A stretch of DNA of 64,000 bases. It comes from VRUE01 sp963718775 (GTDB lineage Bacteria; Actinomycetota; Thermoleophilia; Solirubrobacterales; 70-9). Both the position numbers and the translations under genes were made by a program. The DNA is taken from positions 2,728,001-2,792,000 of the forward strand of contig OY970377.1 in NCBI GenBank assembly GCA_963718775.1, given 5' to 3'. Below, piece by piece: positions 11,238-20,048 of the stretch; positions within the stretch are counted from its first letter, which is position 1, and each line of letters begins with the position of its first letter. Under the pieces are notes generated by a model. The model saw only the letters and a program-made list of their open reading frames with translations, was not told the DNA's origin and did not search any database.

Positions 11238-12532
11238 ACGCGCAGGAGTATCTCGACTCGCTGGAGCCGGTCGGCTGGAAGCTCGGCCTCGAGCGGATGC
11301 ACCGGCTCAGCACGGCGCTCGGCCTGCCCCAGCACCGCTTCGCCTCGATCCACGTCGTCGGCACCAACGGCAAGTCCTCGGTGACGCGGATGATCGCCGC
11401 CCTGCTCGAGGCGCATGGGATCAGCGCCGGCGCCTGCGTCTCACCGCACCCCCTGCGCTGGTCCGAACGGGTGCTGATCGGCGGCGAGGAGGTCGGCAGG
11501 GCCGAGTTCGCCACCGCGGTCGAGCGCACCGCCCAGGCCGCCGAGACCGTCAACCGCAGCCTCGATGAGGGCGAGGCGGTGACCCAGTTCGAGGTTGCCA
11601 CCGCGGCCGCCTTCGTCGCTTTCGCCGCCGCCCGCGTCGAGGTCGCCGTGGTCGAGGCGGGCCTGGGCGGCAGGCTCGACGCGACCAACACGATCCCCTC
11701 GCGGGTCACCGCGCTGACCTCGATCGGGCTCGACCACACCGCCTGGCTGGGTGAGACCGAGCTCGAGATCGCCGCCGAGAAGCTCGCCGTCCTGCGCGAC
11801 CACACGGTTCTCGTCCTCGGCCGGGTCAGCCCCGAGGTTGCGACCCTCGCCGAAGCGACCGCCGCGGCGCGGGGAGCGAAGCTGATCGTCGCCCCCGAGG
11901 ATCCCGGCGAGGCGATCGAGCTGCGCGCCGCCGGCCGCTTCCAGCGCCGTAACTTCGCCCTCGCCTGCGCAGCGGCCGAGGCCTTCCTCGGCGAGCTCGA
12001 CGCGACTCGGGTCGCCGAGGTGGCTGCGAGCCTCACCGTTCCCGGTCGTCTCGAGCGGGTCGCCGAGCACCCGCCGACCCTGCTCGACGTAGCCCACAAT
12101 GCCGACGGCGCCGCCGCGCTCGCCGAGGCCCTGGCCGAAGTCGCCGCCGGCCGCCCGGTAGTCGCCTGCCTGGCGATCCTCGGCGACAAGGACGCCACAG
12201 CGATGATCGAGGCCCTCGCGCCCCGCCTCAGCCACGTGGTCTGCACCGAGCTCCCCACCTCAACACCCGCCGACGGGCCTAAAAGTCGGGATATAGATCG
12301 CTCTCAGGCCCATCGGCGGTCTTTTTCGGCGGAGCGGCTGCTGCAGGCGTGTGGGGAGGTTGGAGTGGAGGCGGAGGCTGAGGTCGATTTCGCGGCGGCG
12401 GTTCGGCGCGCTCGGGGGTTGGCCCTGGAATCGGGCGGGGCGCTCGTGATCACCGGTTCGCACTACGTGCTTGCTCCCGCCCGAGCAGCGCTCGCGCTGT
12501 GCGAGGATTCCGGCAATGGCCTCGGGCACTAA
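11234..12532 (+). CDS. folC: Folylpolyglutamate / dihydrofolate synthase
   Basis: Mur-ligase-family enzyme that adds glutamate to (dihydro)folates. The ATP loop is HVVGTNGKSSVTRMIAALL, followed by VVEAGLGGRLDATNTI, GLDHTAWLGETELEIAAEK, and C-terminal LLDVAHNADGAAALAEALAE. The family-like N-terminus IDAQEYLDSLEPVGWKLGLE begins at an ATA codon (11234) that overlaps the valS stop. No ATG, GTG or TTG lies near, so either a base error changed ATG to ATA or the start is unusual; ATG about 60 bases downstream would remove conserved residues. A palindromic element (12269-12319) lies in frame between TELPTSTP and RSFSAERLLQACGE. Codons after it are G/T-rich. Confidence 0.88.
   Translation: MDAQEYLDSLEPVGWKLGLERMHRLSTALGLPQHRFASIHVVGTNGKSSVTRMIAALLEAHGISAGACVSPHPLRWSERVLIGGEEVGRAEFATAVERTAQAAETVNRSLDEGEAVTQFEVATAAAFVAFAAARVEVAVVEAGLGGRLDATNTIPSRVTALTSIGLDHTAWLGETELEIAAEKLAVLRDHTVLVLGRVSPEVATLAEATAAARGAKLIVAPEDPGEAIELRAAGRFQRRNFALACAAAEAFLGELDATRVAEVAASLTVPGRLERVAEHPPTLLDVAHNADGAAALAEALAEVAAGRPVVACLAILGDKDATAMIEALAPRLSHVVCTELPTSTPADGPKSRDIDRSQAHRRSFSAERLLQACGEVGVEAEAEVDFAAAVRRARGLALESGGALVITGSHYVLAPARAALALCEDSGNGLGH
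12269..12319. repeat. Palindromic element, family D copy 1, in frame inside folC
   Basis: Inverted repeat: left arm GCCGACGGGCCT (12269-12280) and right arm AGGCCCATCGGCGG (12306-12319) pair with one G-T wobble around a 25-nt loop. The left arm, CCGACGGGCCTAAA, is the same as the arm of the palindrome at 46002-46048 inside pheT. It adds about 17 codons (around ADGPKSRDIDRSQAHRR) to FolC in a variable region without breaking the frame. Confidence 0.65.
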
Positions 12533-12644
12533 AAGCGCCGGCTCGGAACTGCTCTCGATGATGGCGCTGGTCGCCGCGGTCGTCGCCGCCGTGATCCTGA
12601 TCTTCTTCGGCCTCGGCTATCTCTTCGGCAGCATGTTCCTCTAG
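12516..12644 (+). CDS. Small single-pass membrane protein, 42 aa
   Basis: ATG 12516 overlaps the end of folC (stop 12530-12532), suggesting translational coupling. The product starts MASGTKSAGSELLSMMALVA and continues as one hydrophobic helix (AAVVAAVILIFFGLGYLFG) to GSMFL and TAG 12642-12644. A short polar N-terminus and one membrane span fit a small membrane-embedded regulator or stabiliser. No family recognised. Codon use matches the neighbours, and a hairpin follows eight bases after the stop. Confidence 0.65.
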   Translation: MASGTKSAGSELLSMMALVAAVVAAVILIFFGLGYLFGSMFL

Positions 12645-12651
12645 CAGCCAC

Positions 12652-12700
12652 CTTCCGGTGCGCTTTATGTACCCATAGAGTCGAAAAGGCGCACCGGAAG
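12652..12700 (+). terminator. Hairpin after folC-small membrane gene
   Basis: Perfect 12-bp stem (CTTCCGGTGCGC at 12652-12663 with its complement 12689-12700) and a 25-nt loop. It sits between the stop at 12644 and the next -10 box at 12743. There is no U-run after the stem, so termination would be atypical. It may belong to the wider hairpin population in this genome. Confidence 0.5.
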
Positions 12701-12776
12701 CGCAGGTTGGCCTTGCGAGGGTTCGCGCGTCCGGCGGCGAAGTAGACTGCCGCTCCCCTCTCCGGCGGGCGCACCC

Positions 12777-13466
12777 ATGGCACTAGCGATCTTCGGCATC
12801 AGCAACGACGGCCTCAACCTGGCCGCGACCCTCTTCGTCTTGATGATCGTCGTCGTCTGGCTTGCCCTGATCGTCTACACCTACTTCGACGCCAAGCGCC
12901 GCATCGCCGACCCCTTCCTGGTCGCCTGCGCGACGATCGGCTCCTTCTTCCCCTACATCGGCACGGCGGTATACGCGATCGTGCGCCCGCCCGAGTTCCT
13001 CGAGGACGCCCATGAACGCGAGCTCGAGATCAGGGCCGCCGAGCTGCGCGTGCGCCAGCTGACCGAGGCCTCCTGCCCCAACTGCGAATTCCCGGTCGAG
13101 AAGAACTACCTGCGCTGCCCGCAGTGCCAGCACCGGCTCAAGGACCCCTGCCCGAGCTGCGGCAAGCCGGTCGACCCGCGCTGGGCCCTCTGTCCCTACT
13201 GCGAAAACACCCTCGGCGGCGCCCCCCGCCGCCAGCGGCCGAAGGGCGAGGCCCGCCGCGAGCCGCGCGCCGAGCGTCCCGCTCCGCGTGAGGGACGACC
13301 GCGCGAGGAGCGTGCCTCTCGCGAGGAGCGCCCAGCCCCCAAACGCCGCCCAGCGGCGCGCGCCAAAGAGGCGCCCGCGCCCGAGCAGGCCAAAGAGACT
13401 GCCCGACCAAAAAAACCCCAAAGGAGCCCCACCAGTGAGCCGGACGCTGATCCTCGTAAAGCCTGA
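12777..13466 (+). CDS. Membrane protein with double zinc ribbon and low-complexity basic tail
   Basis: 229 residues. The N-terminus has two hydrophobic segments (LNLAATLFVLMIVVVWLALI; LVACATIGSFFPYIGTAVYA) resembling the PLDc_N / phospholipase-D-nuclease N-terminal region. Then comes a double zinc ribbon with four CxxC knuckles (CPNC, CPQC, CPSC, CPYC, about residues 98-145). The last ~80 residues are Arg/Pro/Glu/Lys-rich low complexity. Function unknown; the layout suggests a membrane-tethered nucleic-acid or protein binder. ATG 12777 lies 28 bases after TAGACT (12743-12748). The 3' end overlaps ndk by 32 bases in another frame. Confidence 0.7.
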   Translation: MALAIFGISNDGLNLAATLFVLMIVVVWLALIVYTYFDAKRRIADPFLVACATIGSFFPYIGTAVYAIVRPPEFLEDAHERELEIRAAELRVRQLTEASCPNCEFPVEKNYLRCPQCQHRLKDPCPSCGKPVDPRWALCPYCENTLGGAPRRQRPKGEARREPRAERPAPREGRPREERASREERPAPKRRPAARAKEAPAPEQAKETARPKKPQRSPTSEPDADPRKA

Positions 13467-13842
13467 CGCATTCGAGCGCGCACTCACGGGTGAGGTAATT
13501 GCCCGCTTTGAGCGCAAGGGGCTGCGGATCGCGGCGCTGAAGACGATGCGGGCCGATGAGCCGATCGCCAACAAGCACTACGAAGAGCACACCGAGAAGC
13601 CCTTCTTCGGCGAGTTGGTCTCCTTCATCACCGGCGGCACCCTGGTCGCGATGGTGCTCGAAGGGCACGAAGCGGTTGCCGCCGCCCGCCAGCTGATCGG
13701 CGCGACCAACCCGGTCGAGGCCGCCCCCGGCTCGATCCGCGGCGACTTCGCCCTCGAGGTGACCTTCAACATGGTCCACGGCTCCGACTCCGACGAGTCT
13801 GCGGAGCGCGAGATCGAGATCTGGTTCCCAGAGCTTTCTTGA
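13435..13842 (+). CDS. ndk: Nucleoside diphosphate kinase
   Basis: Transfers the gamma-phosphate between nucleoside triphosphates and diphosphates through a phospho-His intermediate. Starts MSRTLILVKPDAFERALTGE, the typical NDK N-terminus. The active-site segment is IRGDFALEVTFNMVHGSDS, with the catalytic His in NMVHGSDS (family N-x-x-H-G-S-D). 135 residues, normal length. GTG 13435 is preceded by AAAGGAG about nine bases upstream, a good Shine-Dalgarno embedded in the end of the zinc-ribbon gene. The stop TGA overlaps the TTG start of maf. Confidence 0.95.
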   Translation: MSRTLILVKPDAFERALTGEVIARFERKGLRIAALKTMRADEPIANKHYEEHTEKPFFGELVSFITGGTLVAMVLEGHEAVAAARQLIGATNPVEAAPGSIRGDFALEVTFNMVHGSDSDESAEREIEIWFPELS

Positions 13843-14387
13843 ACGTAGTCCTGGCCTCGGGGTCGCCGCAGCGGGCGGAGATACTTCGCAAGCTTGGGGT
13901 GGAGTTCGAGGTGGTGGTGTCGGGTGTCGACGAGCTCAGCGGGGGGGACCCCGAGGTCGAGGTGCTCGAGAATGCGCGGTTGAAGGCGCGGGCAGTCGGG
14001 CGGGACGGGATGGTGATCGCCTGCGACACCGACGTGGTCCTCGACGGCAAGGCGCTTGGCAAGCCCGCCGATGCGGCCGAGGCGCGTAGCTATCTCGACC
14101 GCATGTCCGGACGCGAGCACGCCGTGCTCAGCGGGCTGGTGGTTCTCGTCGACGGCGAGGAGCGCAGTGGGCTCGATCGCACGACCGTTGTCTTCAAGCA
14201 GCTCAGCGAGGCGGAGAAGCGGCGCTACGTCGAGTTCGGCGAGTGGCAGGGACGCTCCGGCGGCTACGCGATCCAGACGTTGGGGTCGACCCTGGTCGAG
14301 CGGCTCGAGGGCAGCGTCTCCAACGTGGTCGGGTTGCCGGTCGGGCTGCTGATCGAGCTGGCGCCGGAGCTGTTTGGGCGAGACTGA
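13839..14387 (+). CDS. maf: Maf-family nucleotide pyrophosphatase
   Basis: House-cleaning pyrophosphatase acting on dTTP/UTP or modified nucleotides. Begins NVVLASGSPQRAEILRKLGV (Maf S-x-R/Q-R-x-E-L motif), with IACDTDVVLDGKALGKPAD (catalytic Asp region) and GRSGGYAIQTLGSTLVERLE (G-x-A-I-Q-G-like). 182 residues. TTG 13839 start overlaps the ndk stop as TTGA, implying coupling. A TTG here gives exactly the family N-terminus. The first 150 bases are G/T-rich compared with the rest. Confidence 0.9.
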   Translation: MNVVLASGSPQRAEILRKLGVEFEVVVSGVDELSGGDPEVEVLENARLKARAVGRDGMVIACDTDVVLDGKALGKPADAAEARSYLDRMSGREHAVLSGLVVLVDGEERSGLDRTTVVFKQLSEAEKRRYVEFGEWQGRSGGYAIQTLGSTLVERLEGSVSNVVGLPVGLLIELAPELFGRD

Positions 14388-14411
14388 CCAAATCGAAAGC
14401 GGATTTGGCGC

Positions 14412-14442
14412 GTTTGGGATGATTTCCGGGAAGTTCCCAAAC
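14412..14442 (+). promoter_or_regulatory. Small hairpin in mreB leader
   Basis: GTTTGGGAT (14412-14420) can pair with TTCCCAAAC (14434-14442) at 8 of 9 positions, six bases before the mreB ATG. The stem would cover the mreB ribosome-binding position, so a regulatory role is possible. A second short pair (CCAAATC/GATTTGG) lies just upstream. It may instead be a weak terminator of ndk-maf. Confidence 0.35.
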
Positions 14443-14447
14443 CACAC

Positions 14448-15497
14448 ATGGGCGTATTCGGATATCTGAGAGGGCTTGGCGGCCGCGATATGGCCGTCGA
14501 CCTGGGCACGGCCAACACGCTCGTCTACGTCCGCGGCCGCGGCATCGTCCTCTCCGAGCCCTCGGTGGTGGCGATCGACACCCACAACGGCCGGGTCCAT
14601 GCGGTCGGCGTCGAGGCGAAGCGGATGCTCGGCCGCACCCCCGGCAACATCACCGCGATCCGCCCGCTCAAGGACGGCGTGATCGCCGACTTCGACGTCA
14701 CCGAGCAGATGCTGCGTCACTTCATCAAGCAGGTCCACTCCAACCGCTTTGCCCACCCGCGCGTCGTCGTCTGCGTTCCCTCCGGCGTGACCGGGGTGGA
14801 GAAGCGCGCGGTCGAGGAGGCCTGCCTCTCCGCCGGCGCCCGCCAGGCCTACCTGATCGAGGAGCCGATGGCGGCGGCGATCGGCGCCGGCCTGCCGGTC
14901 GCCGAGCCGACCGGTTCGATGGTCGTCGACGTCGGCGGCGGCACCACCGAGGTGGCGGTGATCTCGCTGGGCGGGATCGTCGTCTCGCAGTCGATCCGGG
15001 TCGGCGGCGACGAGCTCGACGAGGCGATCGTCAACCACTGCAAGCACGAGTACAAGCTGGCGATCGGCACGCAGACGGCGGAGGAGGTCAAGCTCGAGGC
15101 CGGCTCCGCGTCACCGCTGCCTGAGGAGGTGCGCTCGGAGATCCGCGGCCGCGACCTCGTCTCCGGCCTGCCGAAGACGATCACGCTCGGCTCCGAGGAG
15201 GTGCGCGAGGCGCTCGACGAACCGGTCGGGCACATCGTCGAGGCGGTCAAGGACACCCTCGACCGCACTCCGCCGGAGCTGGCCGGCGACATCATGGATC
15301 GCGGCATCACCCTCGCCGGCGGCGGCGCCCTGCTGCAAGGACTCGAACAGCGCCTCCGCGACGAGTGCCAGATGCCCTGTCAGCTGGCAGAGTCACCGCT
15401 GACGTGCGTGGCGGTGGGCTCGGGCATCTCGCTGGAGGAGTTCGAGACCATGCACCGCGCCAGCAAGCAGAATTCGGGGACGAGGCACTTTGCTTAG
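14448..15497 (+). CDS. mreB: Rod shape-determining protein MreB
   Basis: Bacterial actin homologue that positions elongation-type peptidoglycan synthesis at the membrane. 349 residues. Actin-fold nucleotide motifs: AVDLGTANTLVYVRGRGIVL (phosphate 1), VVDVGGGTTEVAVISLGGIV (phosphate 2) and GITLAGGGALLQGL (adenosine). First gene of the mreB-mreC-mreD-mrdA-rodA run, all on + with short gaps or overlaps. An intact frame through the whole gene argues against decay in this part of the window. Confidence 0.97.
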   Translation: MGVFGYLRGLGGRDMAVDLGTANTLVYVRGRGIVLSEPSVVAIDTHNGRVHAVGVEAKRMLGRTPGNITAIRPLKDGVIADFDVTEQMLRHFIKQVHSNRFAHPRVVVCVPSGVTGVEKRAVEEACLSAGARQAYLIEEPMAAAIGAGLPVAEPTGSMVVDVGGGTTEVAVISLGGIVVSQSIRVGGDELDEAIVNHCKHEYKLAIGTQTAEEVKLEAGSASPLPEEVRSEIRGRDLVSGLPKTITLGSEEVREALDEPVGHIVEAVKDTLDRTPPELAGDIMDRGITLAGGGALLQGLEQRLRDECQMPCQLAESPLTCVAVGSGISLEEFETMHRASKQNSGTRHFA

Positions 15498-15535
15498 CTC
15501 CCCTTCATGCAAAGCCACGAACTTAGGTCTCAAAC

Positions 15536-16384
15536 GTGTATCGAAAGCAAGTACGCCGCCGTAGGGCGGTGCTCGCCCTGCTGGTAGTCGGCTCCTTCGT
15601 GCTGCTCACTGCCACTTACCAGGGCTCGCGAGGCTTCCAGGGCGGTGTCAGCACGATCTTCAGCCCGGTCCAGTCGGTTGCCGACCGCGCCCTCAAGCCG
15701 GCCCGCGACCTGGTCGGCTGGTTCGACAAGACCTTCGACGCGCGCGGTGAAAACAGCCGCCTCAAGGGGCAGCTGGTCAAGGCCCGCGAGCAGGCTGTTG
15801 CCGGTCAGGAGGCGCTGCAGGAGAACGCGCAGCTGCGCAAGCTGGTCGACCTCGACGCCGGCCCGGCGCTCGCCTCCTCGGCCTACAAGGAGGTGACCGG
15901 CCGTGTGATCGCCCGCTCGCCGACGGTCTGGCGCTCGAGCGTCGGGATCGACGTCGGCAGCAGCGACGGCGTCCACGTCGACGACCCGGTAATCAGCGGC
16001 GACGGACTGGTCGGCCGCATCGCCTCGGCGGAGTCGGGTTCTTCACAGGTGATGCTGCTCACCGACCATGCGAGCGCGGTCTCGGCCAAGGTCGTCCCGG
16101 CCGGCGTGCAGGGCGTGATCAAGCCTGAAGTCGGCAATCCTGAAGACCTGATCCTCGACTTCATCGACTCGACCGGCAAGGAAATCAGCGGCATGGCCGT
16201 GGTCACCGCCGGCTGGCGCGCCCAGGGCCTCGCCTCGCACTTCCCGGCTGGCCTGCCGGTGGGCGAAGTGACCCGCGCCTCGATATTCGAGCAGGAGGCG
16301 AACCAGCAGGTCCACGTGCGCCCCTACGCCGACCTGCGCAACCTCGACTTCGTCCAGGTGCTGACCGGAGGGTCGCGCGAGTGA
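15536..16384 (+). CDS. mreC: Rod shape-determining protein MreC
   Basis: Periplasm-facing bitopic protein of the elongasome that links MreB and MreD with PBP2 and RodA. A basic start (YRKQVRRRRAV) is followed by one membrane helix (LALLVVGSFVLLTATY), a coiled-coil stretch (ENSRLKGQLVKAREQAV...) and the two beta-barrel domains (VTGRVIARSPTVWRSSVGID; GLVGRIASAESGSSQVMLLT). 282 residues. GTG 15536 lies seven bases after TTAGGT, a possible internal leaderless promoter. The 3' end overlaps mreD by four bases. Confidence 0.93.
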   Translation: MYRKQVRRRRAVLALLVVGSFVLLTATYQGSRGFQGGVSTIFSPVQSVADRALKPARDLVGWFDKTFDARGENSRLKGQLVKAREQAVAGQEALQENAQLRKLVDLDAGPALASSAYKEVTGRVIARSPTVWRSSVGIDVGSSDGVHVDDPVISGDGLVGRIASAESGSSQVMLLTDHASAVSAKVVPAGVQGVIKPEVGNPEDLILDFIDSTGKEISGMAVVTAGWRAQGLASHFPAGLPVGEVTRASIFEQEANQQVHVRPYADLRNLDFVQVLTGGSRE

Positions 16385-16929
16385 TCCTCACCCCGCAGAT
16401 CCTCATCCGCATCGTCGCGATCGCCTTCCTCGGCGTGCTGTTGCAGCTCTCCTTCTTCTCCCAGGTCGAACTCTTCCACGTCAGCCCCGACATCCTGCCC
16501 GCGCTGGTCGTCTGCCTGGCCCTGCTCGGCGGCAGCCTGACCGGCGCCGTCTGCGGCTTCGCGATCGGGCTCTTCGTCGACTCGCTGCTGGTCGAGGCGC
16601 TCGGCATAACCTCGCTGGTCCTGCTCTCGATCGGCTACGGGGCCGGCCTCTTCCGCGAGCGCTTCGAGATCCACGGCGTGCTCGTCCCGGCGCTGCTCTG
16701 CATGGGCCTGACCGGGGCCGCGGAGCTCGGCTTCGCGGCGATCCAGCTGCTGCTCGGCATCGATGCCCCGGTCAGCACGCTGATCGTCCGCGACATGCTG
16801 CTGAAGAGCGTCTACGCGTTTTTCCTCGCCTTCCCGATCTACCTCGGTGTGCGACGGGCGCTGCGCCCGGCTCTGGTCGAGGAGCCGAAAGTGCGCCGCC
16901 GCCGCGAGCCGACGGTGCTGGGGGCCTGA
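16381..16929 (+). CDS. mreD: Rod shape-determining protein MreD
   Basis: Small polytopic membrane protein of the elongasome. 182 residues with about five hydrophobic segments (for example IRIVAIAFLGVLLQLSFFS and ILPALVVCLALLGGSLTGAV) and a basic cytosolic C-terminus. MreD proteins are poorly conserved; the call rests on the hydropathy pattern, the length and the position between mreC and mrdA. The GTG start overlaps the mreC stop, consistent with coupled translation. Confidence 0.85.
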   Translation: MILTPQILIRIVAIAFLGVLLQLSFFSQVELFHVSPDILPALVVCLALLGGSLTGAVCGFAIGLFVDSLLVEALGITSLVLLSIGYGAGLFRERFEIHGVLVPALLCMGLTGAAELGFAAIQLLLGIDAPVSTLIVRDMLLKSVYAFFLAFPIYLGVRRALRPALVEEPKVRRRREPTVLGA

Positions 16930-16938
16930 GGCAGGGCG

Positions 16939-18799
16939 ATGTACCTTCGTTCCGATGAGCGCGGCCCCGCGATGAACAACCGGCTGGCGCTGCGGATCGC
17001 CCTCTTCGGGGGTGTTGCTGTTGTTCTTTTTGGAATTCTGTTTTTCAGGTTGTGGCTGTTGCAGATCCTCGACGGCGAAAAGTACCTGGCGGAAGCCAAG
17101 AACAACCGCACTCGCTCCTACCGGGTCAGCGCTCCGCGCGGCGAGATCCTCGACCGCGAGGGCGAGGTCCTGGCCGGCAACCGGACCAGCCTGGCCTTGC
17201 AGGTCAACCCGCGCAAACTGCCCGCCGATCCTGTCGAGCGCCGCGCCGAGCTCTCGCGGCTCGCCGATCTCACCCACAGCACCCTGCGCCGGGTGCGGCG
17301 GACGATGCGCAAAGAGCTCGAAGCTGGCGCCGGCGGCGCCGGTGACCATGCGTCGCGACGTCGGCGACTACCTCGTCTACTACCTGCAGGAGAACCAGGA
17401 TCGCTTTCCCGGCATCGAGGTGCAGCGGGTCTTCGTCCGCGATTACCCGGAGGGCACGCTTGCCGCCCACATCCTCGGCAACGTCGGCGAGATCGGCGAA
17501 GAAGAACTGAAGGAGGCGCGCTACCGCGGCCTGCAGCCCGGCGACGAGATCGGCCAGGACGGCGTCGAGGACACCTACGACCGCTTCCTGCGCGGCCAGC
17601 CGGGCCTGACCAGGATCCAGGTCGACGCGATGGGCCAGCCGACCCCCAACGGCCGCCTCGTCTCGCAATCGCCGGTCCCCGGCCGCAGCCTCAAGCTCTC
17701 GATCGACGGCGACGTGCAGGCCGCCGGCGAGGCGGGGCTGGCGGCCTATGGCTCGGGCGGCTTCGTGACGATGGACGTCCACAGCGGCGAAATCCTCGGC
17801 TTGGGCTCGTCGCCGAGCTTTGAACCGTCTGACCCCGCCGCTGAGCCAGAAGCAGGTCGACGAGACCTATCGAAACCCCGCCGCTCCCCTGGCCGACCGA
17901 GCGATCAACGGCCTCTACCCAACCGGCTCCACCTTCAAGTTGATCACCGCTCTGGCGGCTCTCGAAGAAGGTGTGATCAGCCCCACCGACGTGATCGACG
18001 ACAGCGGCTCGATCACGGTCGGCGACCAGGACTTCCAGAACGCCGGCGGCGCGGCGCTGGGGCCGGTCGACATGGCGCGCGCCCTCGAAGTCTCCTCCGA
18101 CGTCTACTTCTACTGCTCGGCTGGAAGATGTGGAACACCGGTGGCCTGCAGCGTTGGGCGCACAAGCTGGGCATCGCCCGGCCCTCGGGCATCGACCTGC
18201 CCTCGGCGGAAGAAGAGCTGCTGCCCACTCAGAAATGGCGCAACGAGCTGTTCAAGGAAGGCGGAACCGACCGGCCCTGGTCGGCCGGCGACAACATCCA
18301 GCTCGCCACCGGCCAGGGCGACCTGCAGACCAATCCGCTGCAGATGGCGATCGCCTACGCGACGCTGGGCAACGGCGGCACTGTCGTCACCCCGCACGTC
18401 GGCAAGGAAATCACCGACGCCGCCGGTCGCGTGCTGAAGGAATTCGCGCCACCGCCGCAGCGCCACGTGAGAATCGACCCCGCCTACCGGCAGGTGATCC
18501 TCGCCGGGCTGCACGGCGCCGCTCAGTCCCCGGACGGAACTTCCTACGAAGTCTTCGGCAACTTCCCCGTGCCGGTCGCCGGCAAGACCGGGACGGCGCA
18601 GCGCGTTGGGCATGCCGACCAGTCCTGGTACCTGATTCTGGCGCCCTATCCCAACCCCAAAATCGTCACTGCCGTTACGATCGAGGAAGGAGGGTTCGGC
18701 GCCGAAGCGGCCGCGCCGGTCGCTCTCGACATTCTCGAGGCCTATTTCAACAAGCACACGACGGGGTCCGCCGGACCCAATGGGGGTAGCCCGGGCTGA
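16939..18799 (+). CDS. mrdA: Penicillin-binding protein 2 (elongation transpeptidase), frame-disrupted
   Basis: Class B PBP that cross-links peptidoglycan during lateral growth, partner of RodA. One N-terminal membrane helix (ALRIALFGGVAVVLFGILFF), a dimerisation/pedestal region with SAPRGEILDREGEVLAGNRT, and a transpeptidase domain with SxxK in YPTGSTFKLITALAAL, SxN-like SSDVYFY and KTG in VPVAGKTGTAQRV. Frame changes at about 17324 and 17822 (insertions) and 18120 (apparent deletion) split it; corrected length about 620 residues. The stop overlaps the rodA ATG. Confidence 0.9.
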
Positions 18800-20034
18800 T
18801 GTACGCGACCCGCACCCGCCAGGCCCGGCCCGAGCCGTTCGCAGTCCATCCCGGCATCGCCGAGCGCCTTGGCCTGCCCTACATGGACGCTCCGCTGATG
18901 ATCTCCGCGGTCGGCCTCGCCGTCTTCAGCGTCTTCACGCTGAGCCAGACGACGCTGGACGACGTGCCCGGCAGCCCCAATTACTTCGTCGACCGCCAGG
19001 CCATCTACGCTGTCCTCGGCATCGTCGGCATGTACCTCCTCACCCGCATCGACTACTCGCGCTTCCGCGAGCTGCGGGTCGGCATCTACACCTTCCTCTG
19101 CGTGAGCATCTCGCTGGTCTTCGTCTTCGGGTTCGCGGCGCGCGGCTCACGGCGCGCCTTCGACCTGCCCTTCTTCAGTTTCCAGCCATCTGAGCTCGGC
19201 AAGCTCCTGCTTGTGCTTGCGCTTGCCGGGTTCGTCATCGATGGCGCCAGGAGTGGCTCTGACAGGCAGCGCACGGTGCGCTACCTCTGCCTCGGCCTGG
19301 CCCCGGCTGCACTCGTCTTCCTGCAGCCGGATCTCGGCACCTCCTTGGTGTTCGGGGCAATCACCCTCGCCGTGATGTACGTGGGGGGCGTCCGCTGGAC
19401 GCACTTCGCGGTGATCGGCGCGGCCCTCGTCGCAGTGACAGCGGTCGTCCTCGTGGTGGCTCCCGCAGTCGGGACGCCGATCCTCAAGGGGTACCAGGCA
19501 GAGAGGCTCACCTCTTTCCTGAATCCCAGCGCGGACCCGAGCGACGCGGGCTACCAGCAGAACCAGGCCAAGATCGCGATCGGATCCGGAGAGAAGACCG
19601 GCCGAGGCGATCGGGCCACCCAAACGCGGCTCGACTTTGTCCCTGAGCGGCACACCGACTTCATCTTTGCGGTGATCGGTGAGCGCTACGGATTCATGGG
19701 AGCCGCCTTGGTCCTATCCCTATACGCCCTGCTGATCTGGCGGGCGCTGCGGATTGTGACGCTCTCGAAGAACTCTTACGGGACCCTGGTGGCGGGCGGT
19801 ATCGCCGCCATGCTGCTTTTCCAGGTCTTCGTAAACGTGGGGATGAACCTCGGGATCATGCCGATCACCGGGATTCCCCTGCCGCTGATGAGCTACGGGG
19901 GGTCGTCTGTGCTGGCGACGTTCCTGGCGATCGGGGTCCTTGCAGAGCATTCACATGCAAGCGCGGCTCAGCCAGAAAGGCAGGTTCGCCTGGTGACCCC
20001 TAGAAGGGTCGCCGGCGATGCGTACCTACTCTGA
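18799..20034 (+). CDS. rodA: RodA/FtsW/SpoVE-family lipid II polymerase
   Basis: SEDS-family glycosyltransferase that polymerises lipid II in the elongasome with PBP2. 411 residues and about ten membrane helices. Family signatures include FFSFQPSELGKLLLVLALA, FLQPDLGTSLVFGAI, FVPERHTDFIFAVIGERYGF and PITGIPLPLMSYGGSSVLA. ATG 18799 overlaps the mrdA stop (TGATG). The last ~100 codons have more A/T in third positions than the first part. Frame intact. Confidence 0.95.
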   Translation: MYATRTRQARPEPFAVHPGIAERLGLPYMDAPLMISAVGLAVFSVFTLSQTTLDDVPGSPNYFVDRQAIYAVLGIVGMYLLTRIDYSRFRELRVGIYTFLCVSISLVFVFGFAARGSRRAFDLPFFSFQPSELGKLLLVLALAGFVIDGARSGSDRQRTVRYLCLGLAPAALVFLQPDLGTSLVFGAITLAVMYVGGVRWTHFAVIGAALVAVTAVVLVVAPAVGTPILKGYQAERLTSFLNPSADPSDAGYQQNQAKIAIGSGEKTGRGDRATQTRLDFVPERHTDFIFAVIGERYGFMGAALVLSLYALLIWRALRIVTLSKNSYGTLVAGGIAAMLLFQVFVNVGMNLGIMPITGIPLPLMSYGGSSVLATFLAIGVLAEHSHASAAQPERQVRLVTPRRVAGDAYLL

Positions 20035-20048
20035 ACTGAGCTGAATCA

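Noticed and set aside
8666..12532. Single 1288-codon frame joining valS N-terminus to folC
   Set aside because: Created by one inserted base near 9826; the rest of valS is complete in the next frame and ends at 11237 before folC.
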